Source: Streptomyces sp. LUP47B
Lineage (GTDB): Bacteria; Actinomycetota; Actinomycetes; Streptomycetales; Streptomycetaceae
Assembly (NCBI RefSeq): GCF_001746295.1
Contig: NZ_MJAH01000020.1
Location: 62,001 to 126,000, forward strand
Direction: 5' to 3'
DNA length: 64,000 nucleotides
The notes under the pieces are model-generated. The model had not been told where the DNA came from and did not search any database. It was given only the letters and a program-made list of their open reading frames with translations. Positions within the stretch are counted from its first letter, which is position 1; every line of letters starts with the position of its first letter. Below, one piece after another: positions 33,577 to 41,763 of the stretch. The translations under genes and the position numbers were made by a program.

Positions 33577-35016
33577 GTGAGCACCGAGCTGCGTCGTCTG
33601 CGCAACTACATCGACGGTGAGTTCCGGGACGCCGCCGACGGGCGCACCACCGAGGTGGTCAACCCCGCGACCGGTGAGGCGTACGCGACCGCGCCGCTGT
33701 CCGGACCGGCGGACGTGGACGCGGCGATGGCCGCCGCTGCCGCCGCCTTCCCGGGCTGGCGCGACCAGACCCCCGCCGAGCGGCAGAAGGCCCTGTTGAA
33801 GATCGCGGACGCGTTCGAGGAGCGGGCCGAGGAGCTCATCGCGGCCGAGGTGGAGAACACCGGCAAGCCGATCGGGCTCACGCGGTCCGAGGAGATCCCG
33901 CCCATGGTCGACCAGATCCGCTTCTTCGCCGGCGCGGCGCGGATGCTGGAGGGGCGGTCGGCCGGTGAGTACATGGAGGGTCTGACCTCCATCGTGCGGC
34001 GCGAGCCGGTCGGGGTCTGCGCCCAGGTGGCGCCGTGGAACTACCCGATGATGATGGCCGTGTGGAAGTTCGCGCCGGCGATCGCGGCGGGCAACACCGT
34101 GGTGCTGAAGCCGTCGGACACGACGCCCGCGTCGACCGTGCTGATCGCGGAGATCATCGGGTCCATCCTGCCGAAGGGCGTCTTCAACGTCGTCACCGGT
34201 GACCGGGACACCGGGCGCCTGATGGTCGAGCACCCGACGCCGGCGATGGCGTCCATCACGGGGTCGGTGCGGGCCGGTATGTCGGTCGCCGAGTCCGCCT
34301 CCAAGGACCTGAAGCGGGTGCACCTGGAGCTGGGCGGCAAGGCCCCGGTCGTCGTCTTCGAGGACACCGACATCCCGAAGGCCGTCGAGGACATCTCGGT
34401 GGCGGGCTTCTTCAACGCCGGGCAGGACTGCACGGCGGCCACGCGGGTGCTGGTGCAGTCGTCGATCCACGACGAGTTCGTCGCGGCGCTCGCGAAGGCC
34501 GCCGCCGACACGAAGACCGGGCAGCCGGACGACGAGGACGTGCTGTACGGGCCGCTCAACAACCCGAACCAGCTCAAGCAGGTCTCCGGGTTCATCGAGC
34601 GGCTGCCCGCGCACGCCAAGGTCGAGGCCGGTGGTCACCAGGTCGGCGAGAAGGGGTACTTCTACGCGCCAACCGTCGTGTCCGGGCTGAAGCAGGACGA
34701 CGAGATCATCCAGAAGGAGGTCTTCGGGCCGGTCATCACCGTCCAGTCCTTCACGGACGAGGAGCAGGCCGTGTCGTGGGCCAACGGGGTCGAGTACGCG
34801 CTCGCCTCCTCGGTGTGGACCAAGGACCACGGCCGCGCGATGCGGATGTCCAAGAAGCTGGACTTCGGATGTGTGTGGATCAACACGCACATTCCGCTGG
34901 TCGCCGAGATGCCCCATGGCGGCTTCAAGAAGTCCGGCTACGGCAAGGACCTCTCGGGCTACGGCTTCGACGACTACACACGGATCAAGCACGTGATGAC
35001 GTCGCTGGACGCGTAG
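33577..35016 (+). CDS. Aldehyde dehydrogenase (gamma-aminobutyraldehyde dehydrogenase type)
   Basis: 479-residue NAD-dependent dehydrogenase. The catalytic Cys is in NAGQDCTAATRV, the Glu in LELGGKAPVVV, and the coenzyme motif is APWNYPMMMAVWKFAPA. It most resembles enzymes oxidising 4-aminobutyraldehyde to GABA. The GTG start follows AGGAGG by six bases. It is divergent from the Lrp regulator and may act with the aminotransferase. A paralogue lies at 47494. Confidence 0.88.
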   Translation: MSTELRRLRNYIDGEFRDAADGRTTEVVNPATGEAYATAPLSGPADVDAAMAAAAAAFPGWRDQTPAERQKALLKIADAFEERAEELIAAEVENTGKPIGLTRSEEIPPMVDQIRFFAGAARMLEGRSAGEYMEGLTSIVRREPVGVCAQVAPWNYPMMMAVWKFAPAIAAGNTVVLKPSDTTPASTVLIAEIIGSILPKGVFNVVTGDRDTGRLMVEHPTPAMASITGSVRAGMSVAESASKDLKRVHLELGGKAPVVVFEDTDIPKAVEDISVAGFFNAGQDCTAATRVLVQSSIHDEFVAALAKAAADTKTGQPDDEDVLYGPLNNPNQLKQVSGFIERLPAHAKVEAGGHQVGEKGYFYAPTVVSGLKQDDEIIQKEVFGPVITVQSFTDEEQAVSWANGVEYALASSVWTKDHGRAMRMSKKLDFGCVWINTHIPLVAEMPHGGFKKSGYGKDLSGYGFDDYTRIKHVMTSLDA

Positions 35017-35338
35017 TTCTTCCGCCGCGGGAGGTGCGCTTCCGCGGGTGGTCCTTCGGCCGCGGGTGCGTGGGGGCTGGTTGCGCAGTTCCCCGCGCCC
35101 CTGAGGGGAATTGCGGTATCCCGCGGCCGAGATGGCTACGGGGTCACGGTGGCGCCCGCTCGACGGGGTGCGAAGACGTCCCCGGCGGGCTCGCCGGGTG
35201 CGGGGTGCCCGCCGCGTACATGGCCGCGAGCGACCGGGCCGTCACCGGCCACTCCGCCACCGACAGACGGCTCACCTGGGCGAACCGGCCGCTCCGCATC
35301 GACACGGACGAGGTGACGGGGCTCTCCGGCCCGCCGGT
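35017..35338. other. Intergenic region with a recurrent motif
   Basis: 322 bp between a rightward and a leftward gene. It contains one copy of the GC-rich element described at 35070 and short reading frames that look like chance. I see no RNA gene or clear terminator. Confidence 0.5.
35070..35108 (+). repeat. Recurrent intergenic element, copy A
   Basis: Contains the 20-nt core GCGCAGTTCCCCGCGCCCCT (35083-35102), preceded by GTGGGGGCTGGTT. The same core occurs twice more at 45.3-45.8 kb. I recall this sequence as very common between Streptomyces genes. Confidence 0.85.
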
Positions 35339-36004
35339 CTACGGCTTGGCTCTCACCAGGCCGGTGTCGTACGCCGTGATCACGGCCTGGATGCGGTCGC
35401 GGGCCCCGATCTTGGCGAGGACGCGGCCGACGTGCTTCTTCACCGTGGACTCGGTGAGCACGAGCCGCTCGGCGATCTCCGTGTTCGTCCAGCCCTGCCC
35501 GATGGCGACGAGGACCTCGCGCTCGCGGTCGCTGAGGGTCCGGAGCCGGGGGTCGTCGGGGGCGGCGTCGGTCGGGGCGAGGACCTGGTGGGCGTAGGCG
35601 TCCAGGAGACGGCGGGTCAGGCGGGGGGCCACGACCGCGTCGCCGGTGGCGACCGCGAGGATGCCGGCGACGAGCTCCTCCGGGCGGGCGTCCTTGAGCA
35701 GGAAGCCGCTGGCCCCTGCCCGCAGGCCTTCGTAGGCGTACTCGTCGAGGTCGAAGGTGGTGACGATCAGGACGCGGGTACGGCCGCCGGTGGCGGTGAT
35801 GCGGCGGGTGGCCTCGATGCCGTCCATGCCGGGCATGCGGATGTCCATGAGGACGACGTCGGGGCGCAGTTCGGCGGCCATGCGGACGGCCTCGGCGCCG
35901 TGCTCGGCCTCGCCGACCGCCTCCAGGCCCGGCGTGCCCTCCAGGAGCATGCGGACGCCCATGCGCTGCAGGGGCTGGTCGTCGGCGATGAGGACGGTGG
36001 TCAT
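35339..36004 (-). CDS. NarL/LuxR-family response regulator
   Basis: 221-residue regulator. The receiver domain has the phospho-acceptor Asp in VVLMDIRMPGMDG, acidic pocket IADD and Lys in FLLKDA. The LuxR-type HTH (LSDREREVLVAIGQGWTNTE) is C-terminal. It overlaps the histidine kinase gene by four bases (ATGA) and ends a four-gene operon with an ABC-2 transporter, which it probably controls. Confidence 0.94.
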   Translation of the reverse strand: MTTVLIADDQPLQRMGVRMLLEGTPGLEAVGEAEHGAEAVRMAAELRPDVVLMDIRMPGMDGIEATRRITATGGRTRVLIVTTFDLDEYAYEGLRAGASGFLLKDARPEELVAGILAVATGDAVVAPRLTRRLLDAYAHQVLAPTDAAPDDPRLRTLSDREREVLVAIGQGWTNTEIAERLVLTESTVKKHVGRVLAKIGARDRIQAVITAYDTGLVRAKP

Positions 36005-37359
36005 GGCAGGGGATCTCCCGGTGGTACGTCGAGCACGACGTCCACGAGCCAGCCGTGGCCGGTGTCGCGTGGGCCGATGATGACGGTGCCGCCGAACATG
36101 GCGGCGCGCTGGCGGATGCCGACGAGGCCGTGGCCGGGACCGTCGCCGTCTGTCGGCGGCTTCGCCGGCGCGGGTGCGCCGGGCGGTGTGCCGGTGTCGG
36201 CGACCTTGACGCGTACGTCTCCTCTCCCGGCGGCGAGGGTGACCTCGGCGGACGTGCCGGTCCCCGCGTGCTTGAGGGAGTTGGTCAGCGACTCCTGGAC
36301 GATGCGGTACACGGTGAGCTGTACGCCGCTGCTCAGTGCGTCCAGATCGCCCACAGTCCTATAGGTGACCGGCAGGCCTGCCGCCCGCACCCGCGCGAGA
36401 AGGGGGTCCAGGTCGCGGATGCCGGGCTGAGGGCTGAGTGGCCGCGCGTCTTCGTCAGGTCCCCGCTCATCGCGCAGGACGCCCAGCACACGGCGCAGTT
36501 CACTCATGGCCTGGCGGCCGGTGTCGCCGAGGATGCGCAGGGCGTCGGCGGACCGCTCGTTCCGGTTGGCGGCGAGGGTCGCGGCGCCGTCCGCGACGCT
36601 GACCATGACGGAGAGGTTGTGGCCGACGATGTCGTGCATCTCGCGGGCGACCCGGGAGCGCTCGGCGGCGGCCGTGAGCCGGACGCGTTGCTCGTGCTCG
36701 ATCTCCAGACGCCGGGCGCGGTCCTCCAGCGCCGCCAGATACATCTGCCGGATGCGCAGCGTCAGGCCCGTGGCGACGGCCGCCGTCGCCGTGCCCAGCA
36801 GGAAGAAGGCGCTGAGCAGCGGATGCTCGACCGGGACCAGGACGGAGACCGCCAGCACCGCCTCGACCACGGTCAGCGCGGCGGCCCAGCCCAGCAGCCG
36901 CAGTGACGCGGTCCTGGCCACGGTGTACAGGGCGATGAGCGCCGCGACGCCGGCCGGCAGCCAGATCCCCAGCGACCACTGGACGAGGGACACCGACATG
37001 ATCACGAAGTACGTGACGGCCGGGACCTTGCGGCGCCACCACAGCGGAACGACGAACGCGGCGACGCAGGCGACCAGGACACCGGGCGGCAGCTCACGGA
37101 CCTCGGTCTCCGCGAACGGGGGCTCGCCCCCGCCCCGGAGCAGGACCGGCAGGCTGAACAGGGCGACGGCCAGCACCAGGGCCGTGTCGAACAGCCACGG
37201 GTGCCGGCGGTCCAGCCGCGTGAGGCGGCCCCGGTCGCGCAGCATACGGCCCAGGAGCGGGTGCGCCCACGCGGCGTCGATTCCGGGGGACGGCGGGGCC
37301 GCCGTCCCCCGGTCCGGGTCCGCGGGGGCCGCGGCACGGTGCGCGGTCATGGACACCAT
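36001..37359 (-). CDS. Sensor histidine kinase (HisKA_3 family)
   Basis: 452-residue kinase. Five or so hydrophobic segments in the first 180 residues are followed by the HisKA_3 helix with the phospho-His (SRVAREMHDIVGHNLSVMV) and a HATPase domain (TNSLKHAGTGTSA, GHGLVGIRQRA). There is no extracellular sensor domain, so it may sense membrane state or the transporter. Starts at 37359 and 37350 are both possible. Confidence 0.92.
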   Translation of the reverse strand: MVSMTAHRAAAPADPDRGTAAPPSPGIDAAWAHPLLGRMLRDRGRLTRLDRRHPWLFDTALVLAVALFSLPVLLRGGGEPPFAETEVRELPPGVLVACVAAFVVPLWWRRKVPAVTYFVIMSVSLVQWSLGIWLPAGVAALIALYTVARTASLRLLGWAAALTVVEAVLAVSVLVPVEHPLLSAFFLLGTATAAVATGLTLRIRQMYLAALEDRARRLEIEHEQRVRLTAAAERSRVAREMHDIVGHNLSVMVSVADGAATLAANRNERSADALRILGDTGRQAMSELRRVLGVLRDERGPDEDARPLSPQPGIRDLDPLLARVRAAGLPVTYRTVGDLDALSSGVQLTVYRIVQESLTNSLKHAGTGTSAEVTLAAGRGDVRVKVADTGTPPGAPAPAKPPTDGDGPGHGLVGIRQRAAMFGGTVIIGPRDTGHGWLVDVVLDVPPGDPLP

Positions 37360-37375
37360 TGTCCCCGTGCCCAGG

Positions 37376-38212
37376 TCAGGCGTCGGACTTCACGAGCCGG
37401 AAGGCCGCCCCGGCCAGTGCCAGGGCCACCCATCCGGCGAACACCGCGAGGCCCGCGCCGGGGGAGAGGGCGTCCGAGGACTGGTGCAGGGCGTAGGCGG
37501 CCGAGCCCGCGTTGCCGGGGAAGTAGGGATTGATGCTGTCGTACAGCGAGTCGGGCAGCAGCGTGGCCAGGCCGGGCAGGATGAGCAGGATGCCGACCAG
37601 GGCCGCGATGGCTCCTGCGGAGGACCGGATCAGCACGCCCAGGGCCACGCCGAACACGGCGACCAGGCCGAGGTAGACCCCGGCGCCGGCCAGGCTGCGC
37701 AGGACGCCGTCGTCACCGAGGGACAAGGCGATCTTCTCGCCGTCCAGGCCCGGGGTTCCCAGCAGGAACGCGGCCACGGCGCCGACGCCGGTGAGGACCA
37801 GGGCGACCGGACCGATCACGGCGGCCTTCGACCACAGGACGGGCAGGCGGCGCGGTACGGCGGTGAGCGTCGAGCGGATCATGCCGGTGCTGTACTCGCC
37901 GGCCGACATCAGCACTCCGAGCACCCCGATGGCCAGCGAGGCGAACGTGGCTCCGGTCAGGGCCAGGCTCACCGCGGTGCTGTCACCGCTGCCGCCTCCC
38001 GGTCCGCCCGGTCCGGGCGCGGTGACGTCGGGACTGTAGGTGTAGGAGGCGATCGTCCCGAACAGGACCAGCAGGAACACCGCGACACCCAGGGTGATCC
38101 AACTGGAGCGCAGGGACCAGAACTTGGCCCACTCCGAGCGCAGCACCCGGACACCGGTGACCTTGTACTCCGCCGTGCGGGCAGGAGCGGGGGCGAGGCT
38201 GGTGACGGTCAT
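37376..38212 (-). CDS. ABC-2 type transporter permease
   Basis: 278-residue protein with six predicted transmembrane segments (SSWITLGVAVFLLVLFGTIA near residue 40 is the first). It carries a Gly/Pro-rich extracellular loop and no enzyme motif. The ATG overlaps the ATPase stop by one base. It likely forms an exporter of antibiotic or lipid with the upstream ATPase; the substrate is unknown. Confidence 0.9.
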   Translation of the reverse strand: MTVTSLAPAPARTAEYKVTGVRVLRSEWAKFWSLRSSWITLGVAVFLLVLFGTIASYTYSPDVTAPGPGGPGGGSGDSTAVSLALTGATFASLAIGVLGVLMSAGEYSTGMIRSTLTAVPRRLPVLWSKAAVIGPVALVLTGVGAVAAFLLGTPGLDGEKIALSLGDDGVLRSLAGAGVYLGLVAVFGVALGVLIRSSAGAIAALVGILLILPGLATLLPDSLYDSINPYFPGNAGSAAYALHQSSDALSPGAGLAVFAGWVALALAGAAFRLVKSDA

Positions 38213-39141
38213 CAGGCGGCCTTTCGTTCGGCGTCGGCCGGAGCGCTCTGGTACTCGACGACATCGCGGGTGAGGTCCATGAACGCCGCCTCCAGGGAGA
38301 CGGACTGTGGGGTGAGTTCGTGCAGCGCCACTCCGTGCCGGGCGGCGATCGCCCCGATCTCACGCGCGTCGCGTCCGTTGACCAGCAGCTCTTCGGCGCT
38401 GGAGGAGGTGACCGTGACGTCGGGGCCGGCCAGCAGCGAGCGCAGCTTCGCCGCCTCGGCGGTCGCGACCTTCACGCCCCCGCCGCCGGCCGCGTGGGTG
38501 AAGTCGTCGACCGTGGTGTCGGCGAGCAGCCGGCCGCGTCCGATGATCACCAGGTGGTCGGCGATCAGCGCGGTCTCGCTCATCAGGTGCGAGGACAGCA
38601 TCACGGCCCGGCCCTCGTCGGCCAGCGAGCGCAGCAGGTTGCGCACCCACAACACGCCTTCCGGATCAAGGCCGTTGACCGGTTCGTCGAGCATGACGAC
38701 GGCTGGGTCGCCGAGCAGGGCCGCGGCGATGCCGAGCCGCTGTCCCATACCGAGGGAGAAGGCGCCCACCCGCTTGCCGGCCACGCTCGTCAGCCCCGCC
38801 AGCTCGATCACCTCGTCCACCCGGCGGCGCGGAATGCCGTGGGTGTACGCGAGCGCCATCAGGTGGTTGAACGCGCTGCGCCCTGGATGGACGGACTTGG
38901 CCTCCAGCAGAGTGCCGATCTCGTGCAGGGGCGCGGCCTGACTGGCGTAGGAACGGCCGCCCACGGTGACCGATCCCTTGGTGGGGGCGTCCAGGCCGAC
39001 GACCATGCGCATGGTCGTGGACTTGCCGGCGCCGTTGGGACCGAGGAAGCCGGTCACCTCGCCGGACTTGACGGTGAAGCTCAGGTGGTCGACGACGGTC
39101 TTGTCGCCGTACCGCTTGGTCAGCTCACGCGCTTCGATCAT
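38212..39141 (-). CDS. ABC transporter ATP-binding protein (DrrA/CcmA-like)
   Basis: 309-residue ATPase. Walker A GPNGAGKSTT, signature SLGMGQRLGIA, Walker B VVMLDEPVNGLDP and the H-loop SSHLM are typical of ABC-2 exporters of the antibiotic-resistance type. It is first of a four-gene leftward operon (ATPase-permease-kinase-regulator) with overlapping or nearly touching genes. An 18-bp palindrome lies 124 bp upstream. Confidence 0.93.
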   Translation of the reverse strand: MIEARELTKRYGDKTVVDHLSFTVKSGEVTGFLGPNGAGKSTTMRMVVGLDAPTKGSVTVGGRSYASQAAPLHEIGTLLEAKSVHPGRSAFNHLMALAYTHGIPRRRVDEVIELAGLTSVAGKRVGAFSLGMGQRLGIAAALLGDPAVVMLDEPVNGLDPEGVLWVRNLLRSLADEGRAVMLSSHLMSETALIADHLVIIGRGRLLADTTVDDFTHAAGGGGVKVATAEAAKLRSLLAGPDVTVTSSSAEELLVNGRDAREIGAIAARHGVALHELTPQSVSLEAAFMDLTRDVVEYQSAPADAERKAA

Positions 39142-39264
39142 GGGAAGGGGCCTTTCCTGCCTGGGACTCGACCCCGTCGGCCGAGGCGCCGCGGTGTCTG
39201 CTGTCGACGTTAGGAGCGCCACAGGCCAGGACTCTGGGACCGCGGGGGAATCCTCGGGGCCCGA

Positions 39265-39282
39265 GTGGTACCCGGGTACCAC
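39265..39282. promoter_or_regulatory. Perfect 18-bp palindrome between the ABC operon and the SRPBCC gene
   Basis: GTGGTACCCGGGTACCAC, fully symmetric, is centred between the divergent ATPase (39141) and SRPBCC (39402) genes. It may be the binding site of the response regulator or of an unlinked dimeric repressor. Confidence 0.6.
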
Positions 39283-39401
39283 CGAGACCCCTCCGGGGTA
39301 GTCCGTGGGCAGGACCGTGTGTGCCGTCCCGGCCGGGGTATCCGCTTCCCACCGCAACCGTCGAGCGCCGGCCCCCGGCTGATCGGAAGGAGAGGTACCG
39401 C

Positions 39402-39827
39402 ATGTCCGCGTCCCTCGTGGAAACGGTCGACATCGAGGCTCCCGTCGCTGTCGCATGGGCCCTGTGGAGCGATGTGACCCGGTGGCCGACCTTTCTGAGC
39501 CACGTACGCCTGGTGGAGCGGCTGGACGAGCGCCGCTTCGCCTGGCAGCTGCAACTGCCCGGCGCCGACAAGAACTTCGTCGCCGAGCTCACCGAGGTCA
39601 TCGCCGAGGACCGCATCGCCTGGCGCACGGTGGAGGGGGTTCACCACGCGGGCGTGGTCACCTTCCACCGGCTCGGTGACACCACGAGCCGGGTGACGCT
39701 GCAGATCGAGTACGACCCCAAGGGGTTCGTCGAGCACCTCGGCGCGCTGACCAACCTGGACTCGACGCTCGCCAACTACGACCTGGGGGAGTTCCAGAAG
39801 CTGGCCGAGACGGCGGCGGCGTCCTGA
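39402..39827 (+). CDS. SRPBCC (START-like cyclase/dehydrase) family protein
   Basis: 141-residue protein of the coenzyme Q-binding/polyketide cyclase-like fold (ETVDIEAPVAVAWALWSDVT, WQLQLPGADKNFVAELTEV). It has a hydrophobic cavity fold that binds lipids or aromatics, but the ligand is not evident. It is preceded by a strong GGAAGGAGAGG. It is divergent from the ABC/two-component operon. Confidence 0.85.
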   Translation: MSASLVETVDIEAPVAVAWALWSDVTRWPTFLSHVRLVERLDERRFAWQLQLPGADKNFVAELTEVIAEDRIAWRTVEGVHHAGVVTFHRLGDTTSRVTLQIEYDPKGFVEHLGALTNLDSTLANYDLGEFQKLAETAAAS

Positions 39828-39852
39828 CCTCGATCCCCGCACCCACAATGTT

Positions 39853-39881
39853 TTGAACATGTTCAATTCCAGGCGTACGCT
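39853..39881 (+). promoter_or_regulatory. Leaderless promoter with palindromic operator over the -35 box
   Basis: The 14-bp perfect palindrome TTGAACATGTTCAA (39853-39866) provides the -35 TTGAAC. After 17 bp the -10 TACGCT (39876-39881) follows, then the ATG six bases later. The palindrome fits the TNNAACNNGTTNNA pattern of KstR-like TetR regulators. Confidence 0.7.
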
Positions 39882-39887
39882 GCTGCC

Positions 39888-40415
39888 ATGAGCGACAGAG
39901 CCGCCCAACTCAGGGGCATCCGCGCATGGCTGGTCTTCTTCGTCGTCTGCCTGGTGCTCAGCGGCGCCACCGCCTTCCCGCTGGTCCACGAACTGCGCTG
40001 GACCGAGGACGTGCTGCGGCACCTTCCCGCGCCGGACGCCCTGACGGACTGGATCGCCCGCGTCCGGCGCGGGCTCGACACCGCCGACTCCGACTACCCC
40101 TTCCTCCTCTACGGCACGGACTGGCTGGCCTTCGCCCACCTGGTCATCGCGGTCGCCTTCTACGGCCCCTACCGCGACCCGGTCCGCAACATCTGGGTCG
40201 TCGAGTTCGGCATGATCGCCTGCGCCGGGATCGTCCCGCTCGCCCTGATCTGCGGACCGATCCGGGGGATCCCGTTCTGGTGGAGCGTGATCGACATGGC
40301 GTTCGGGGTGTGCGGGGTGCTCCCGCTGTACGTCGTACGGAGGAGGATCAAGCGGCTGGAGGCACTCGCACGGCACAACCCCCCGCACGACACCGCCGCC
40401 GTGCCCGCTACTTGA
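39888..40415 (+). CDS. Hypothetical integral membrane protein
   Basis: 175-residue protein with four hydrophobic segments (AWLVFFVVCLVLSGATAF, WLAFAHLVIAVAFYG, FGMIACAGIVPLALIC, WWSVIDMAFGVCGVLPLYVV) and a periplasmic loop of about 50 residues after the first. I do not recognise the family. It is preceded by a promoter whose -35 lies in a palindrome and appears leaderless. Its stop overlaps the convergent serine hydrolase gene by eight bases. Confidence 0.82.
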   Translation: MSDRAAQLRGIRAWLVFFVVCLVLSGATAFPLVHELRWTEDVLRHLPAPDALTDWIARVRRGLDTADSDYPFLLYGTDWLAFAHLVIAVAFYGPYRDPVRNIWVVEFGMIACAGIVPLALICGPIRGIPFWWSVIDMAFGVCGVLPLYVVRRRIKRLEALARHNPPHDTAAVPAT

Positions 40416-41541
40416 GTGCGGCCGTGATGATCCGGACGACGACGGGGTTCGCGTCCTCGCTCTTCGCGTCGGTGGAGTTGACCGAGTAGACGAGCGTGCG
40501 GCTCAGATCGCGGGTGGCGGCGATCGCCGAGCTGTAGCCGTACCGGGCACCGGACTTGACCCAGTAGACCTTCCCGCCGGACTCGTAGCGCTGGAGGCCG
40601 CCCGCGCTGTAACTCGCGCCGGTGATGCCCGACGGGACCGAGAACACCTCCTTCAGCTGCGGCCGCTCGACGATCCGGCCCCGGAAGAGACAGGTGAGCA
40701 GCCGCTCCAGGTCCTCGATCGTGGAGATCATGTCCCCGGCCGCGAACCGGTCCGCCTGGTTCCACTCCGTGACGTCCACGAACTCCGTCGTCCCGTCGGC
40801 CCGCTTCACCGCCTGGTAGCCCCGATTGTGCGGGCCGAGGATGCGCGGGTCGGTGCCCGGGAAGTACGTGTCCCGCATCCCGGCCGGTGCCAGTACCAGC
40901 CGGGCGGCCTCGGAGGCGTACGACCGCCCGGTCACCCTCTCGATCAGCAGGCCGAGGAAGGTGTAGTTGATGTTGAGGTAGTGCTGCTGCCTGCCCGGGC
41001 AGAACTCCGGCTGCTTAGCGCCCGCGGACGCTGCGACCCGCTGCGGGGTGAGCGTGTCGAAGCGGTGGGCGTACACCTCCTCGAAGGTGTCGCCCAGACC
41101 GTCGCCCGCCGGGATGCCGCTGGTGTGGTTGAGCAGCTGCCGTACGGTGACCGGCCGGAACCGCGCGCCCAGAAGGCCCGGCAGGTAGCGCTGGATGGGC
41201 GTGTTCAGGTCGATCCGTCCCTCGGCCACCAGACGCAGTATGGCCGCCGCCGTGACCACCTTCGTCGTCGAACCGGCCCGGAACCGCGCGCCCGGATCGG
41301 CGGGCCGCCCGCTCTCCAGGTCGTGCACGCCCGAGCTGCCGCGCCAGCCCCCGCCGGTGCCGCCGACCCGGACCAGGGCCGCGGTGGCGTCCGCGTCGGG
41401 GAGCCCCGCGAGCGCCGCGCGCAGCGCCTTGGCGTCCGGTGCGCCGGCGCTGTGCGCGGTCGCCGACGCGGTCGGCAGGCCGGCGGTCAGGGGTACGGCG
41501 AGAGCGCCGGCGAGGATGCTTCTGCGACGAAGGTCACGCAC
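40408..41541 (-). CDS. Secreted serine hydrolase (beta-lactamase / DD-peptidase fold)
   Basis: 377-residue exported protein. The twin-arginine signal (RDLRRRSILAGALAVPLTAG) is followed by a class C beta-lactamase/D-Ala-D-Ala carboxypeptidase domain: Ser-X-X-Lys as STTK near residue 90, the Tyr-X-Asn element as YLNINYTFLG, and KSG near the C-terminus in place of KTG. Such proteins in Streptomyces are mostly carboxypeptidases or esterases. It is divergent from the ECF gene. Confidence 0.9.
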   Translation of the reverse strand: MRDLRRRSILAGALAVPLTAGLPTASATAHSAGAPDAKALRAALAGLPDADATAALVRVGGTGGGWRGSSGVHDLESGRPADPGARFRAGSTTKVVTAAAILRLVAEGRIDLNTPIQRYLPGLLGARFRPVTVRQLLNHTSGIPAGDGLGDTFEEVYAHRFDTLTPQRVAASAGAKQPEFCPGRQQHYLNINYTFLGLLIERVTGRSYASEAARLVLAPAGMRDTYFPGTDPRILGPHNRGYQAVKRADGTTEFVDVTEWNQADRFAAGDMISTIEDLERLLTCLFRGRIVERPQLKEVFSVPSGITGASYSAGGLQRYESGGKVYWVKSGARYGYSSAIAATRDLSRTLVYSVNSTDAKSEDANPVVVRIITAALK

Positions 41542-41644
41542 GAGTCGGCTCCTGGGGGTGTGGGATGTGTGTGATCATCCTGCGTGGCCGGCGAGGTGAC
41601 GGGATCGTCGGCGAGGAGGGGCCGACCCCTGGCGCAACCCTGAG

Positions 41645-41691
41645 CAACTCCTGCTGCTTTCACGGGAGTTGTGGGTGAGGTCCCCTAGGGG
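41645..41691. promoter_or_regulatory. Inverted repeats upstream of the ECF sigma gene
   Basis: CAACTCC/GGAGTTG (41645-41651 and 41665-41671) and the palindrome CCCCTAGGGG (41682-41691) lie in the 222-bp divergent spacer. They are possible operator or hairpin elements for either gene. Confidence 0.35.
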
Positions 41692-41763
41692 GCGAAAAAG
41701 TGTTATCGCGGAGCCCTTCACTCCGTCTCCACGCACGAGGGGGCACCGGCCGGAAAGGACCAC

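Noticed and set aside
39853..39866. LexA (SOS) box
   Set aside because: The GAAC and GTTC halves are separated by two bases instead of the four needed.
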